DNA of 64,000 nucleotides from Chthonomonadaceae bacterium (lineage in GTDB: Bacteria > Armatimonadota > Chthonomonadetes > Chthonomonadales > Chthonomonadaceae), in the NCBI GenBank assembly GCA_027450145.1, contig DAIDKH010000003.1, forward strand, positions 36,352 to 100,351. Direction: 5' to 3'. The notes beneath the pieces are model-generated. The model searched no databases. It worked only from the letters and a program-made list of their open reading frames with translations, and was not told the DNA's origin. Of this stretch, positions 1 through 11,400 are shown piece by piece. A program made the translations under genes and the position numbers. Positions within the stretch are counted from its first letter, which is position 1. Each line of letters begins with the position of its first letter.

Positions 1-452
1 ATGGATCGACCGAGTACTACACGAACACCGCCGCTCGGGTACAGGTTCCCGATATGCATCTTATGAATCAGGATCCGACGTCGTTGGTCGCAGGTGAGGA
101 TACAACGCTTAATTACCGTACGCCTCTAGAAACTCAGGCCGCCGGCACGCCAGCCATTGATCAGGACATTCCAATAACTAACGGACTACGCTACGAGTAT
201 AACCCAATCCTTGCGATGCCATATTACGACCCAACCGATGTGACATTGATCCCACTTGCCAACCACCTTACTAGACAGCAGCGTGCTATCCGTTCGCGGT
301 CTTACCAGATCACGGTACCGGGAGGCGGCGCCTACACGATTGAGCAAGTACTCCCGGCCATTCCAGATCTGCCAGTTTGCCCAAACACGCTCTACTCTGG
401 CCAGGGTACCGTTCCGGTTGGCAGTCTGCCAGATGACAGTGACCAGCTATGA
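1..452 (+). CDS. C-terminal part of an unrecognised protein (5' end outside window)
   Basis: The third reading frame is open from the first bases of the window to a TGA at 450-452, giving about 149 residues. The frame is already open before the first ATG at 54, so the true start probably lies upstream of the window. The visible part is rich in Pro, Thr, Asn and Tyr and shows no membrane segment. I do not recognise the family. Its stop overlaps the next start as ATGA at 449-452, which suggests translational coupling to the giant secreted protein that follows and a shared function at the cell surface. That functional link is inference. Confidence 0.6.
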   Translation, partial: GSTEYYTNTAARVQVPDMHLMNQDPTSLVAGEDTTLNYRTPLETQAAGTPAIDQDIPITNGLRYEYNPILAMPYYDPTDVTLIPLANHLTRQQRAIRSRSYQITVPGGGAYTIEQVLPAIPDLPVCPNTLYSGQGTVPVGSLPDDSDQL

Positions 453-3400
453 TAAGAGAATCAGCGGGAATGAAACCTATGAAACGCAGCTTAAATCTGT
501 TAGCAGTAATGGCGGCGGCCACTGCCCTATCGTCTAGTGCAGCACTGGCAAGCAACATTAGCTTTAACAGCAGTACCCGCACGATCAATGCGTGCGTGCT
601 TGTCAGCAGTGCCTCTGAGGCGAACAACAACGGTGTCGTATACCCCGTAGATCCGGCCCCCTACCTGTTCTATGCAGTGAGTAATTTTAAAAACTACACG
701 CCCGCTGGCTGGAATATCCAGAATCCTCTGGCGCCTCCGGTTATAAATGCAGCAATTTACCAATCGTGGAAGGAGCGTACAAACGGAACAAACGATCCTG
801 CGTTTAATGTGGGTACACCCCAGTATGCACAGTTTCAGATTGGCCAGCCTGTAGACAAGTCGATGGGGGCGTACTGGGAAGAGAACCTAGACACGATGAC
901 CCAGGCGGATCTGGATCGGTATAACATTGTCTACATGCCGCTCTCGGGCCAGCGCTACGTGGGAACAACTCCAGTGGGTCTGATATTCACGGAGGCAGAA
1001 AAGGAAAAACTGCGGGAATATGTGGATCAGGGCGGAACTCTCATTCTCGAGAGTGTCTATGGCTACAATCCAAAAAACTACGGGTCAGACATCAACTTTT
1101 TCATTCCGCTGGTCAACCAGGATTTAACCGCTTATGGTCCAAATTATTCTGACCCCAATCCGAATGCCAATCTGCTAAACTGGCCGCTCAAAATTTCCTA
1201 CCAGGATATACTGGGCATATTTGCATTTTACTTTGTACCAACAAGTTCGGTCTTCTCATCCCCCGGAATGACGGGCCTGACTCCAGCCTTTTTCAAGCCT
1301 ATTGTTACGGCACCGCCAGAGGTGGTTCTTGCCCAAGGCAATTATGGTGCCGGCCAGATCATCTACTCGTTTGCTCTGCTGCAGTATGTATCTGGCCAAC
1401 TAGCGCCATCCAGCAACTACATGGGTGTGCAGGGGTTCCGGAATACTGGAGCAGTTAGTGGATCAGAGTTTAATTCCCAGCAGAGTGGAAATTTGAAGAT
1501 CGCTGTCAATGTTGTAGGCGCTGCAGGCGGTGTTGCCCATGAAAGCGATGCTACACCCCAGCGGATGCCCTCTGCTATTGCGAGCAGCTGGAGTGCAGTG
1601 CCATCCAACGCAAATAATATAGGCGGTGGTTCATCGATTATAGACGGGTTGGGTTTTACCGTTGACGGTAACAATCTCCTTCACTGCTACGATCTAACAC
1701 CAGGCACTAGCCTGGGAGGGTTTGGCAGCGTTAACGGAGTGGACAACGGCCTGCAGGACTATAGTGTAGGAACTCCATACGACGAGATCTGGAACCTTAC
1801 ACTGCCAGGCTCCGGCAGGTATGGTGCGCCGCGAACGATTTCGAATGGCCAGGGGATATACTGCGCGGTCACTTCGTCCACCGGGAACACCGTAGTGACG
1901 AAGGGCGTTACTTATGCCGCCAATGGCGCCGCAAACGCCTCTTCATCTGTGGTATTTTCGGTGGCTGGTTCAGCCGGGCCTGATAGCGCGATTGATCCCA
2001 CCACCGGTGGCCCGCTGCCAACGCTCGGAACGGGGTACGCAGGCGGATTTCTGTTCGCGCCGGTCTATACCGGTAATGGTTGGCAGATTGAAGCCGTCGA
2101 TTTCGCCAATAGTGTGGCAAACGGGGCGGTGGTGCCGGCTTTCGGCACCGGCGAGTCGTCCGTTGTGCCGCCTACCAGTGTTTCGTCTACCGGGCTTGGC
2201 CCGCTATGCGGACCCGTGACGGCAGGCTTTGTAACAGACTCCGCAACCGGTGCGCAAGATCTGGTGGCATATGCGCCGCTTCAGGGTGTGAGTGCAGGTG
2301 CGCCGGGTGGTTTTGCAGGTGCCTGGTTTGAGACGCGGGGGGAACCGCTTGAGGCAAACGGTACAGATCCAAACAACAACTACCTCATATATCAGCCCAA
2401 AGGCGATCGCGCACTTATACCGTGGTTCGATACAGCCAACGGAAATGCATCGCTATTGCCTGTTATCTATGTCTCTGTTGTGGACGCTGCCGGTAACCTT
2501 GTAAGTATGAACGTTTACCAGGCGAATAATGCGAATGTCAACCTGCTTTGGGGACAACATAAGCCGATCGACTTTCCATCCAACGAGCCCATTACGCCTG
2601 GCCAGAACTTCATGGAAATCGAAATTAATCCGGCTGCGATGCCAGCCTTGCCTACTGGCGAGAGTTACGTGGTGTCCGCTGATTATGCTCTTGACTGGCC
2701 GGGTGATCCTATCAACGGCACGAGTCTAGTGCCGTCGGATTTAGCAAGAATTACCAGCCGCGGGTTTAGCCTCTATAATCCATCTGCGTCACCGGGAGCA
2801 AATTACCTCGCGGGCGGTCTCGCTATGGACCCAACCGGATCGCTGTTGTTCACCGTTCATCCCACTGGTGTCCTCGATAATTCTGGAGGAAATGCATCCC
2901 GACTTCCCGATCGTGTGTACAGCGTCACTGATCAGTTCTCCGGGACTACTCAGGGCGGGATTACTGCCGCTGGCACGACAGTGAACTGGATGTGGAGTCC
3001 TACCACCGCAGAAGTGTTTGATGGAAATCAGATTAAGTCACGGCTGACCTACACTGCGAGCAACGGGACCGTCTATCCTATTTCAGGGTTCCAGGTAATA
3101 GGCAAACCTGCGGTCTTTAATGGTACGGTTTATGTCGTCGGTACTGGCTATATTGAAGGCGCGGGGCAGAGCAATTCCACAGTTCCTGCGACAATGGTGC
3201 TGGCGCTTTCAAGCACAATCAATCCTGTGGTTACGCTCAACCCTGCTATTGAACTGTCGACCGCTGCTGGTGCGGCCCAGGCGCCAATATCAGTTCAACA
3301 ACCTGACTTGGAGCGTTCATCTCAGGGCAGCCCTGCCTATAACACGCTCACTCCTAATCGTGACTACGTGCTTAATAAGCAGGTGGATAATACCGGCGCA

Positions 3401-5377
3401 ACCTATGCCACTGCGATTGTTTTCAGGTCATTGCAGCCTGTAGGCAACCGAGATACGTTCAATGCCGCTATGCCACTTTTTATTTCGAACGGAACCACCG
3501 GTCAGCGTACAGAGATCACTGGCACTTCTGGTTACGGTCCGCTTGATAACCTTCAGTGGGCGGTTGCTTATCCTGAGGCACCGGTAGTGGGGGACATTGC
3601 CTCGATCCAGGGTGAGGAGAACATCGCTCATTTCGCCCCGCCGAGTTCTGGTATTACCGCATCGACCTCGGGTCTGTTCTACGGCACACAAGCGGGTACC
3701 ATTGTTCAGGTCAATCTTACCAGTGCATCAGGGATTAAAGCTCCAGGTGCTGCGGATGTTGCCACAGCGCAGGTGAGTGGAACACTAACCAATGCAGCAG
3801 GCACCCCAGTGTCCCAATCAATTATCTATGCGCCGGCCGCAGCCCAAGGCAATCTGCTGGTTTCGACACCTGAAGGAGCAGCCGACCTAAATAGCCGGTC
3901 GACCGTAATAATGGACAATGACCGCCTCCTTTCGGTGGATGCCGGTGGTAATGTGGAGTGGATGATAGACAGTTCTTCGCTGAACGTACAGGTGAGGAAT
4001 CCGTTCGACTCAACGCCATCTGCACAGACCAACGTACCGTTTTCCGGGGCGTCTGCAGTACATCTTATTAGTGCCGGGCAGTATATTGCTGCCGATACGA
4101 ACAATAATAGAATTGTCTGGTTTGACTCGGCGGGTAATGTATTACAGAACATAAGTGAAGTCCGTAATGACCTCATGGTTCTGCCTCAGGGACAGTCGTT
4201 AGCACTCAGTGGACCCACTGATGTACAGTTCTACTCGGAAACGTCCAGCAACACGACCGTCAGCTACACCAACCCCGTTACTGGTGTGACCTATTCCTAT
4301 ACTGGGCCTCTAACGCTCTACCACTACGTCATTGCCGACAGTGGAAATTATCGCGCAATGGAGGTAGTCGATGGGTTGAATCCGATCAGCGGGGCGTTCG
4401 TCCAGTTGAAGCCTACAAGTGGCAGCTACACGCCGATTGTACTCTACCACCAGGTCGTATTCTCGACTGCGTCGCTAGCCACACAGGGCCAACACTGGCG
4501 CTACCGGACCATTCAACAGTTTTTTGACCCGTTGAGCGGTGTTGAGTCCCTGGTGGCAGCGATCAGCAACGTTACCCCGGCCTCATACCAGGGGCTCGCC
4601 GGGTTGGGTACGACAGGCGCGGATGTACAGGGCTCTGATGGTGGGGCAGTACTATTCCTGGCTCGAACGGGTGCGCAGCAGGCTAAGATCATTCAAATTG
4701 CAACGAGCATCAACGTGCCCAATGGCGCAGGTGGATTTATTCAACAGCCCATTCAGAAGCCGACCTTCTTTAAGCAGTTCTTCCTGCAGGTGAATGGGGC
4801 GCCGCAGATCCGTTATTTGCTATGCGACGCGAATGGTTGTTATGAACTGCAGGCAGATCCTAGCGGAAAGGCCCTTGATGTTGACTGGATGCTTTCTTCC
4901 AGCAACTACCAGTATCTCACCGGACGACCGCTAGATGCACTTTCCATTCAGCGCATTCCGTCTACCGACATATATACGGATGCATCCGGTACGCACCTTG
5001 CGCCGCACTATTTAATCACGAACGGCTACCACGGGAATGATGGCGCAGTGGAGTGGTTCAACACGATGTTCGGAGCGGCTCCGCCTAATGTTGCGGACGG
5101 TTACATTCACGGTGAAGTTTTTGAGATCAAATCGACGCCCTACTATACTGGCGGATACCAGCAAGCTGTAAACGTCCTTTACACTCAGAATGGTCTGGGA
5201 GAGATGGTTCAAAACCCGAACGGAGCGATTGTTCAACTTATTCCGAATGAGCAGCTGCTTCAGACGGATACCGCAGGGAATGTGATAAAGGCGCCGATTC
5301 GCAGGGCGTTGGGCACTGCCGGAAGCGGGGTAGACACTACAACATTGTCCGGGCCTACTTTTAGTTTGCGTCCATAA
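449..5377 (+). CDS. Giant secreted protein (1642 aa) with a DUF4159-like N-terminal region and propeller-like repeats
   Basis: The N-terminus has a basic stretch (MKPMKRS) and a hydrophobic core ending near SSSAALA, a typical signal peptide. Translation may start at ATG 449 (coupled by ATGA to the upstream gene), 470 or 479; the last two give a more usual signal peptide. Residues about 145-320 contain LREYVDQGGTLILES and GAGQIIYSFALLQ, resembling the DUF4159/GATase-like fold found in large exported bacterial proteins. Residues about 1140-1310 contain NHL/propeller-like strands such as NNNRIVWFDSAGNVLQ and ADSGNYRAMEVVD. The rest is Gly/Asn/Thr-rich beta-type sequence with few Cys. There is no C-terminal sorting signal or membrane anchor that I recognise. 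A second giant secreted protein follows after 78 bases, so the two are probably made together. Function is unknown; a surface or extracellular structural role is inference. Confidence 0.8.
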   Translation: MIRESAGMKPMKRSLNLLAVMAAATALSSSAALASNISFNSSTRTINACVLVSSASEANNNGVVYPVDPAPYLFYAVSNFKNYTPAGWNIQNPLAPPVINAAIYQSWKERTNGTNDPAFNVGTPQYAQFQIGQPVDKSMGAYWEENLDTMTQADLDRYNIVYMPLSGQRYVGTTPVGLIFTEAEKEKLREYVDQGGTLILESVYGYNPKNYGSDINFFIPLVNQDLTAYGPNYSDPNPNANLLNWPLKISYQDILGIFAFYFVPTSSVFSSPGMTGLTPAFFKPIVTAPPEVVLAQGNYGAGQIIYSFALLQYVSGQLAPSSNYMGVQGFRNTGAVSGSEFNSQQSGNLKIAVNVVGAAGGVAHESDATPQRMPSAIASSWSAVPSNANNIGGGSSIIDGLGFTVDGNNLLHCYDLTPGTSLGGFGSVNGVDNGLQDYSVGTPYDEIWNLTLPGSGRYGAPRTISNGQGIYCAVTSSTGNTVVTKGVTYAANGAANASSSVVFSVAGSAGPDSAIDPTTGGPLPTLGTGYAGGFLFAPVYTGNGWQIEAVDFANSVANGAVVPAFGTGESSVVPPTSVSSTGLGPLCGPVTAGFVTDSATGAQDLVAYAPLQGVSAGAPGGFAGAWFETRGEPLEANGTDPNNNYLIYQPKGDRALIPWFDTANGNASLLPVIYVSVVDAAGNLVSMNVYQANNANVNLLWGQHKPIDFPSNEPITPGQNFMEIEINPAAMPALPTGESYVVSADYALDWPGDPINGTSLVPSDLARITSRGFSLYNPSASPGANYLAGGLAMDPTGSLLFTVHPTGVLDNSGGNASRLPDRVYSVTDQFSGTTQGGITAAGTTVNWMWSPTTAEVFDGNQIKSRLTYTASNGTVYPISGFQVIGKPAVFNGTVYVVGTGYIEGAGQSNSTVPATMVLALSSTINPVVTLNPAIELSTAAGAAQAPISVQQPDLERSSQGSPAYNTLTPNRDYVLNKQVDNTGATYATAIVFRSLQPVGNRDTFNAAMPLFISNGTTGQRTEITGTSGYGPLDNLQWAVAYPEAPVVGDIASIQGEENIAHFAPPSSGITASTSGLFYGTQAGTIVQVNLTSASGIKAPGAADVATAQVSGTLTNAAGTPVSQSIIYAPAAAQGNLLVSTPEGAADLNSRSTVIMDNDRLLSVDAGGNVEWMIDSSSLNVQVRNPFDSTPSAQTNVPFSGASAVHLISAGQYIAADTNNNRIVWFDSAGNVLQNISEVRNDLMVLPQGQSLALSGPTDVQFYSETSSNTTVSYTNPVTGVTYSYTGPLTLYHYVIADSGNYRAMEVVDGLNPISGAFVQLKPTSGSYTPIVLYHQVVFSTASLATQGQHWRYRTIQQFFDPLSGVESLVAAISNVTPASYQGLAGLGTTGADVQGSDGGAVLFLARTGAQQAKIIQIATSINVPNGAGGFIQQPIQKPTFFKQFFLQVNGAPQIRYLLCDANGCYELQADPSGKALDVDWMLSSSNYQYLTGRPLDALSIQRIPSTDIYTDASGTHLAPHYLITNGYHGNDGAVEWFNTMFGAAPPNVADGYIHGEVFEIKSTPYYTGGYQQAVNVLYTQNGLGEMVQNPNGAIVQLIPNEQLLQTDTAGNVIKAPIRRALGTAGSGVDTTTLSGPTFSLRP

Positions 5378-5455
5378 GCTGCGGAGGCAAGGTCCGTCAT
5401 AGAAACAGGACTAACCCAGGTGGGTACGTCCACGTGAGATAGAGGAAGAGACTCC

Positions 5456-8400
5456 ATGAGGCAATCGGCATTGTTTGCCATAAAAAATGCGGCCATCTGT
5501 GTGTTGTTGCTCGTCATTGCCGGCGCAGGTGCCCGCGCACAGTACGCCTACACTGGTGACGACTGGACACTGGATCGCGGCTCAGCGACAGTGGATACGC
5601 TAAATAATGGTCTCGCTCTGCGCCAAGGCTATAACGCCTTTACAGATAGCGCTAATAATCCGCTTCACGCGGTGCGGCGCTGGGTATGGCCTGCTACTGC
5701 AGATATCGCGGCACAGACCGGTAGTGTTGGCGGTAACTATTCACTCACAACCGACAACTACAATCCGAATGACTTGCCGGCTAACAAGGTTGTGGAGAGC
5801 AACGGTCAGCAAGCAACAGATGCCATCGCAGTTTGGAATGGCAATATCTTTGGTATACCAGTTCCTGCCAATCGTGTGCCATATGGCGGCTTTAGCTACA
5901 TTACTGATCCTACCAACGCAAACTCCTTTGACTACGGCGTAGCAGTACCAGTACTTCAGAATATTGAAGACGGAAATGGCAACGCGGTAAGTTCTACCAC
6001 TCTAGAGGCTCTGCCTTATGTGTCGTCCGACATCTATTCCAATGTGCAAAAGGCGCTCATTGCAGATGACAATAACACGGCAGAGTGGTCGATGGGTACT
6101 CCCACGCTCCCGACACTTGCAGCCAACCAGTATGTGAAGGTTCAGTACGAGGTACAGGTGTGGTCACCGGGGGATGGTACTGTCACGCAGGTGAATGGCG
6201 CCAACGTGGTTCATCCCAATATTCAGCATGCTTTTGTGCGGGTGAGTTGGAACAACACTGTCGCAGGTGGGACGCTTAACTACGGCACGGGTGTTGCTGG
6301 TACGGGCGGCATTAACGATCCAGAGTACAGCCGCATATTCATGTTGAATCTTAGCGGTGGGCCTGGATGGAGAACTGTGGGCGCTTATGCCAGTGGTAAC
6401 CAGACGGCCGCAGTGCAGCCCGCACTTTTCCCGTATCTAAGCAGTGCGCCGGCCAGTCAAGTCGTTGTCTCGCTCTACCGCCTGACGCCGGATAACCCGA
6501 ACGATACGACAATCTACACCAATCCACCGCTGGTAACCGCGGATGCGGTGCGGTTTGTACCCGTGAGCGTTCAGCTTTACACTAACGGTGTTACGCCAGT
6601 ACCGGATACGACGAATATGGGGCCAATCTCGGCGATTGGCCGCATTCTTGCCCCGGTTGTCTCCAGCAAGAATATCGCGACGGGCAACGGTGTGGACGCG
6701 GGCGATCCGATGGCCGGTCAGGATCTCTGGTATGCAGCGCGCGAGGAGACAATTCCCACCACCACGACGACGATCGTGGACCCCACGCAAACCAATCTCA
6801 CGGCCAACAATGATCCATTTGCCTCGCAAACAGCCCCGGTCTTCTACTGCCTCACGAACGTAGATGAAGCAGTAACCGCGGGTACAACGATCACCAATGT
6901 TCCATCAATCGACCGCGTGCGGTGGAGATACGTCGCTACGCCCGATGAGGGTACTGGCACCTGCATCGCATCGCCTCTGCTCGCGAACGTCAGATGCCGC
7001 GACGGTGTAGTTCGCCCCATGGTCTATTTCGTTACGACAAACGCAAGTGGGTCGCTAGGCCACATCTATGCCCTTGACCCGCTGGGCAACAATCCGTTTG
7101 ATAATTTTAACGGCAACGGAGTAGTAGATCCAGGTGATCTTTCTACTCGGACGACTAATGCCTATTGGGTCTACCCTTCGGTGCGCTGGATTACAAACTC
7201 GTCGGGTGGAATTACGACAACCGTCAATGGAACTAACGCTCCACCAAACGCCCCCGCTGGTTGGGATGATCCAAACTATACGGTACCACTCAACCTGGGA
7301 GGTTACTCGCGCACCGGATATCCCGCTGCAGCCTACGGTGCAGACCAGGCAATTCCGTACTACGACGGCGACATTGTCACAAACACGGCAGCCAATGCGG
7401 CTACCACGCCGTTTGTAACGCGGACCGACACGCAGATAACACTGGGCGGTATGGCATGGGCGCCATTGATTGTGAACGATCCCAGTAATCCTACAGGCGC
7501 ACAGGAACTGATCGTCGGTTCGCAAGCGGTTACCAGCTCTAACACTCTTCAGGGCCGCCTCTGGGCATTTGATGCCGGTGGCCGCGGAGATTTCGGTACA
7601 ATCAGTGTAACGGAAGTTGACAATAACGTTACGCCTATCACCACGACCACTGCGACAGTACCAACACCAGGAACTACGCAGAGGCTGTGGACTTGGCCGC
7701 ATTTTGGAGCTGACGCATTTCATCGTGTAAATGCTGATACCGCGGGTGGCTACACTCAAACGTTCAACATACTGGACGAGACACCATTAGGGCTTATATC
7801 AGGTTCGCCGACGTTCGATCCCAATTATCCTGGTACAGAACAACCGGTGATGTTTGGCACCTCGGACGGTCGAGTCTACGCTGTGCTGCCCTATCACGAC
7901 TCCTTCCAGAGTATCAATGCGAACAATCAGGCAGTCTACGACAATAGCATTCGTGAGTATTGGACATATCCTAACATCTCAGTCGCGGGGCTGGGTGCGG
8001 GTATATCGTCGCTGGCGACTTTCGTAAGCAGTAAAACATCCGCGCGCTACCTGGTCTTTACCAGTGATCTGCCGGACGGCAGCGGTGGCCGTGTTTACGA
8101 GATTCCTGAGGCAACTGTTACTGGCGCGCTAGGCAGCCAGACCCCCGCAGGTGCTACGTTGACATGGGTTTATCCGCCCGCCACCAATCCACCTGCCGCC
8201 GATCCAAATAATCCGAACGCAACCGCGCCCTTGGCGCCAGGTTTCGGTCCCTCAGCTCCTGTCGTTGTCAATTCTGGAACTGTCAATCTACTGTCGGCAA
8301 ACCTGATTCCGTACGACATGGTCTATGCGGTGCAAAATGATGGTACCGTGGATGCGATTGAAGCGGATCCTAACGGGGACGGTAACGGCACAACGCCGCT

Positions 8401-11400
8401 TCTCTACTCCACTAGTCCTGCTTTCACGAACACGACCACCTGCACGCCAACGGCTACACAGATCATAGCCCAACAGGGCATGCTCAATAACACACCGCTA
8501 TCAACGGTCGCCAACAACTCCTTCCCTGCGGTAGTATTTGCAGATGACGGAGGCGCCATTTCTGCTATTGGTATGAATGCGATCGACGATGGAACTGGCA
8601 CAGGCACTACGCTTCTACCGGCACTGTGGCAGTACAGTGACAGCGGAACGACAAGGATAGCGACTGCTTCCCTATCGAATGGCTACATAGTGGAAGGGGA
8701 CGAAGGGGGTCAGCTTCGCGCCTACAGTAATGGCTTGGGCAACGGGACTCAGGAGACAGTGCCTCCATCCGAGGCATTGGGCAACTCCACCGATGCAACA
8801 ATTGATCTACGGTTACTTGATTATTATGCCCAGCCCGACTGGAAGAACTTCATGCAGCCGCTAGGAACTGCCGGCGCTGAGACACCTGCTGTTAGTACGA
8901 CGGGAGCCTATTTAGGCGCCAAACCCATCGGTTCAACGCAGCTGCCACGAAATGGTGTTCCAGCCGACTGGGGCGATACTCTCTACCTGGCTGCGTGGGG
9001 TGTCTACCACGCACAGCCGGAGGGGACCCAAGCCGGCACGGGTAAGATTGAGCAGGGCCTTACTGCGCCAAGGATCACTGTAACTTTCAGGGTCCTTCAA
9101 CCTGGTTCGGCGCGCAGTGTGCTGATCACGGTGCCCGCGGAGCTTACATCCACGGCTAATAATGGCTGGCCGGCGGATACCGCAGCTCTTGGCACCAACT
9201 TCTCGATAGCGGGCTGGGATAACACTCTTCAGGCAGTGCAGCTTCTCACTGGACCCACTCAGAATGTATTTCCTTGGGTGGCTACCTACTCGTTAGTGAT
9301 CAAACCTGACGCTCAAAACCCATTCACGCCAGGACTTGCTGGAGTGCGCGTAGCAGCTCAGGCGCATATTCAACAGACAATCCTTATACAGCAACAGGGA
9401 TCACCAAACGTTACTGAGGACGCTCGCAGGGACTCAGTTATCCTACGTGCTGGACAGCATGACTATGTAGGCTTCGCCAACACGGATGGAAACGGAAACT
9501 GGTTTGCAGGTACGCCCAATAATCGTGCGCTCCGTGGTCGCGCCCGCCCGGTGTTCATTACAAACCCGCTCGCTCTCACTACGGCTGGCCCCAACCCGGC
9601 GAACACCGCGGTTGGTATCAACAACATAGCCGATAACACTGGCACCCCAGAAACGATGGGGTGGGCTGGTTCTGTGCAGACTGCGGTCACCTCGCTGCCG
9701 GATCTTTTTGGAAATGGCGCCTCCATTGGCTTCCCAGGCAGTATCGCCTACAAAGCGCTTCTTGCTCCATTAGATTTGGTACCGGATGGTCAAAGCGTCA
9801 CCTATCAGGGTCTGAACAACGCTGGCGCCCGTGTGCCTGCGCTATATGCCATGGATCGAAGCGCCTACTACGAGGTTACTGGCAACGCACTTCACTACCA
9901 GGTGAATGTGCCACAGTTTAACTGGTATGGCGGGGCCAACGCAGTAATGAACCCATTGCCGTGGGAAGCGATGCCTGGTGATGGCGTAGATTCCGCGGAC
10001 TATCCCGCTATTCCATCTACGGCGGTTAAGGTAACTGATCCGACGGGCACTAATGTGGTCGCTTCCAACGGCGTGTTAACTCCACCGACACAGCCAGCAG
10101 GGGATTCCAACGTCGCTGACCGCATACTGTCTCCTGTACCGCTAACGCTCCAGCTGAACGTGCCAAAGTATCAACCCGCTAACGTGAATGCCGGAATAGC
10201 CACCTTCAATGGCGTATCCATCGGCGGAAGCTACACGGACATTGCCGGCCAGGTACTTGGAAGCGCTGGAAGTCCGGTCTATGGCCCGATGCTCACATAC
10301 GGTAACGGAGGATTGAGTCCTAACATCAATGCTGCCTCCTTCCCTGCCCTGGGTTACGTAGGTCAGAACTTCCAGGTCAATGTGGTACTTCCCGGACAGA
10401 TCTCCAATCTACCACCCAACGGGTTTAGGCGTGCTGCTCCTTCGCGAGACTTCACATCTACCGTATGCGTGGCGCCGGACTTCAAGATGAAGATTGGGCA
10501 AAGCGCCATCGATCTAGGCAGCGAGCCGGCGGGAGCTGGATACAGCTCGGCTAATGGAGCCGCTTACAGCCTTCCATTCGAACCTACCGGTGTTGGCGCC
10601 TACACAAATTCCATCAGCCCATGGGATGGCACTGCGACGAATCAAATTGGTAAGTTCTTCCAGCCATTTACCTTGCAGAGTGACAGCAACGTCAATCTAG
10701 TGGACCTACGTATTGCGAAGCTGTTCGGCTTACCCGGTGCAGCAATCAATGGAGACTCTCTTGCGACGTCTCCTTATCAGACAGGCGCAAATGGGGTCGC
10801 TGTCAGCGCACGGATGCAGAGTGACACCGTAGATCAAACGCTGAGCCCGTGGTTGCTCGCCACTCCATTCGGGCTCTCCGGCAGCAATGCAAGCGGACCA
10901 GGTCTTGGAAACATCGGCGTCGTTTCGTCGTTCGATCATGCCTCTCTAAGTGATAGCCAAACGAGCGCTGTTTCGCTCTATCCAATACCAGGAGCCGCAT
11001 GGCCAGGTGGACAAGAACCGTACCCAACGCTGCACAAACCCCTTCCAGGTGATCCATCTGGCACGATAGCCACTGTTCCTGACGTGCCCCACAATTACAG
11101 TGGTGTGCAGCTGCCGTCTCCGGAAGTAGGTATTGCAATACCTTACGGAACCCCTGTAGGTACCTACACAGGGCGGCTAATTGCTTATGAGGATGAACTA
11201 CCGGTTCAGTGGCAGGCATGGCTCTCTACGCTGCGTGGTTCAACTAACGGTTTGCCGGTAAACAATGACGGCATTCTTAACACCAGTTCGATTTCCGCAG
11301 TACAGGGCTTGACCGATCCTACAGGGACCGTTGCCGCTGGTATTCTGGAGCCAATTTCCAATGCTGTACCAATCCAGATAAAGGTCATCGAAAATCGACT

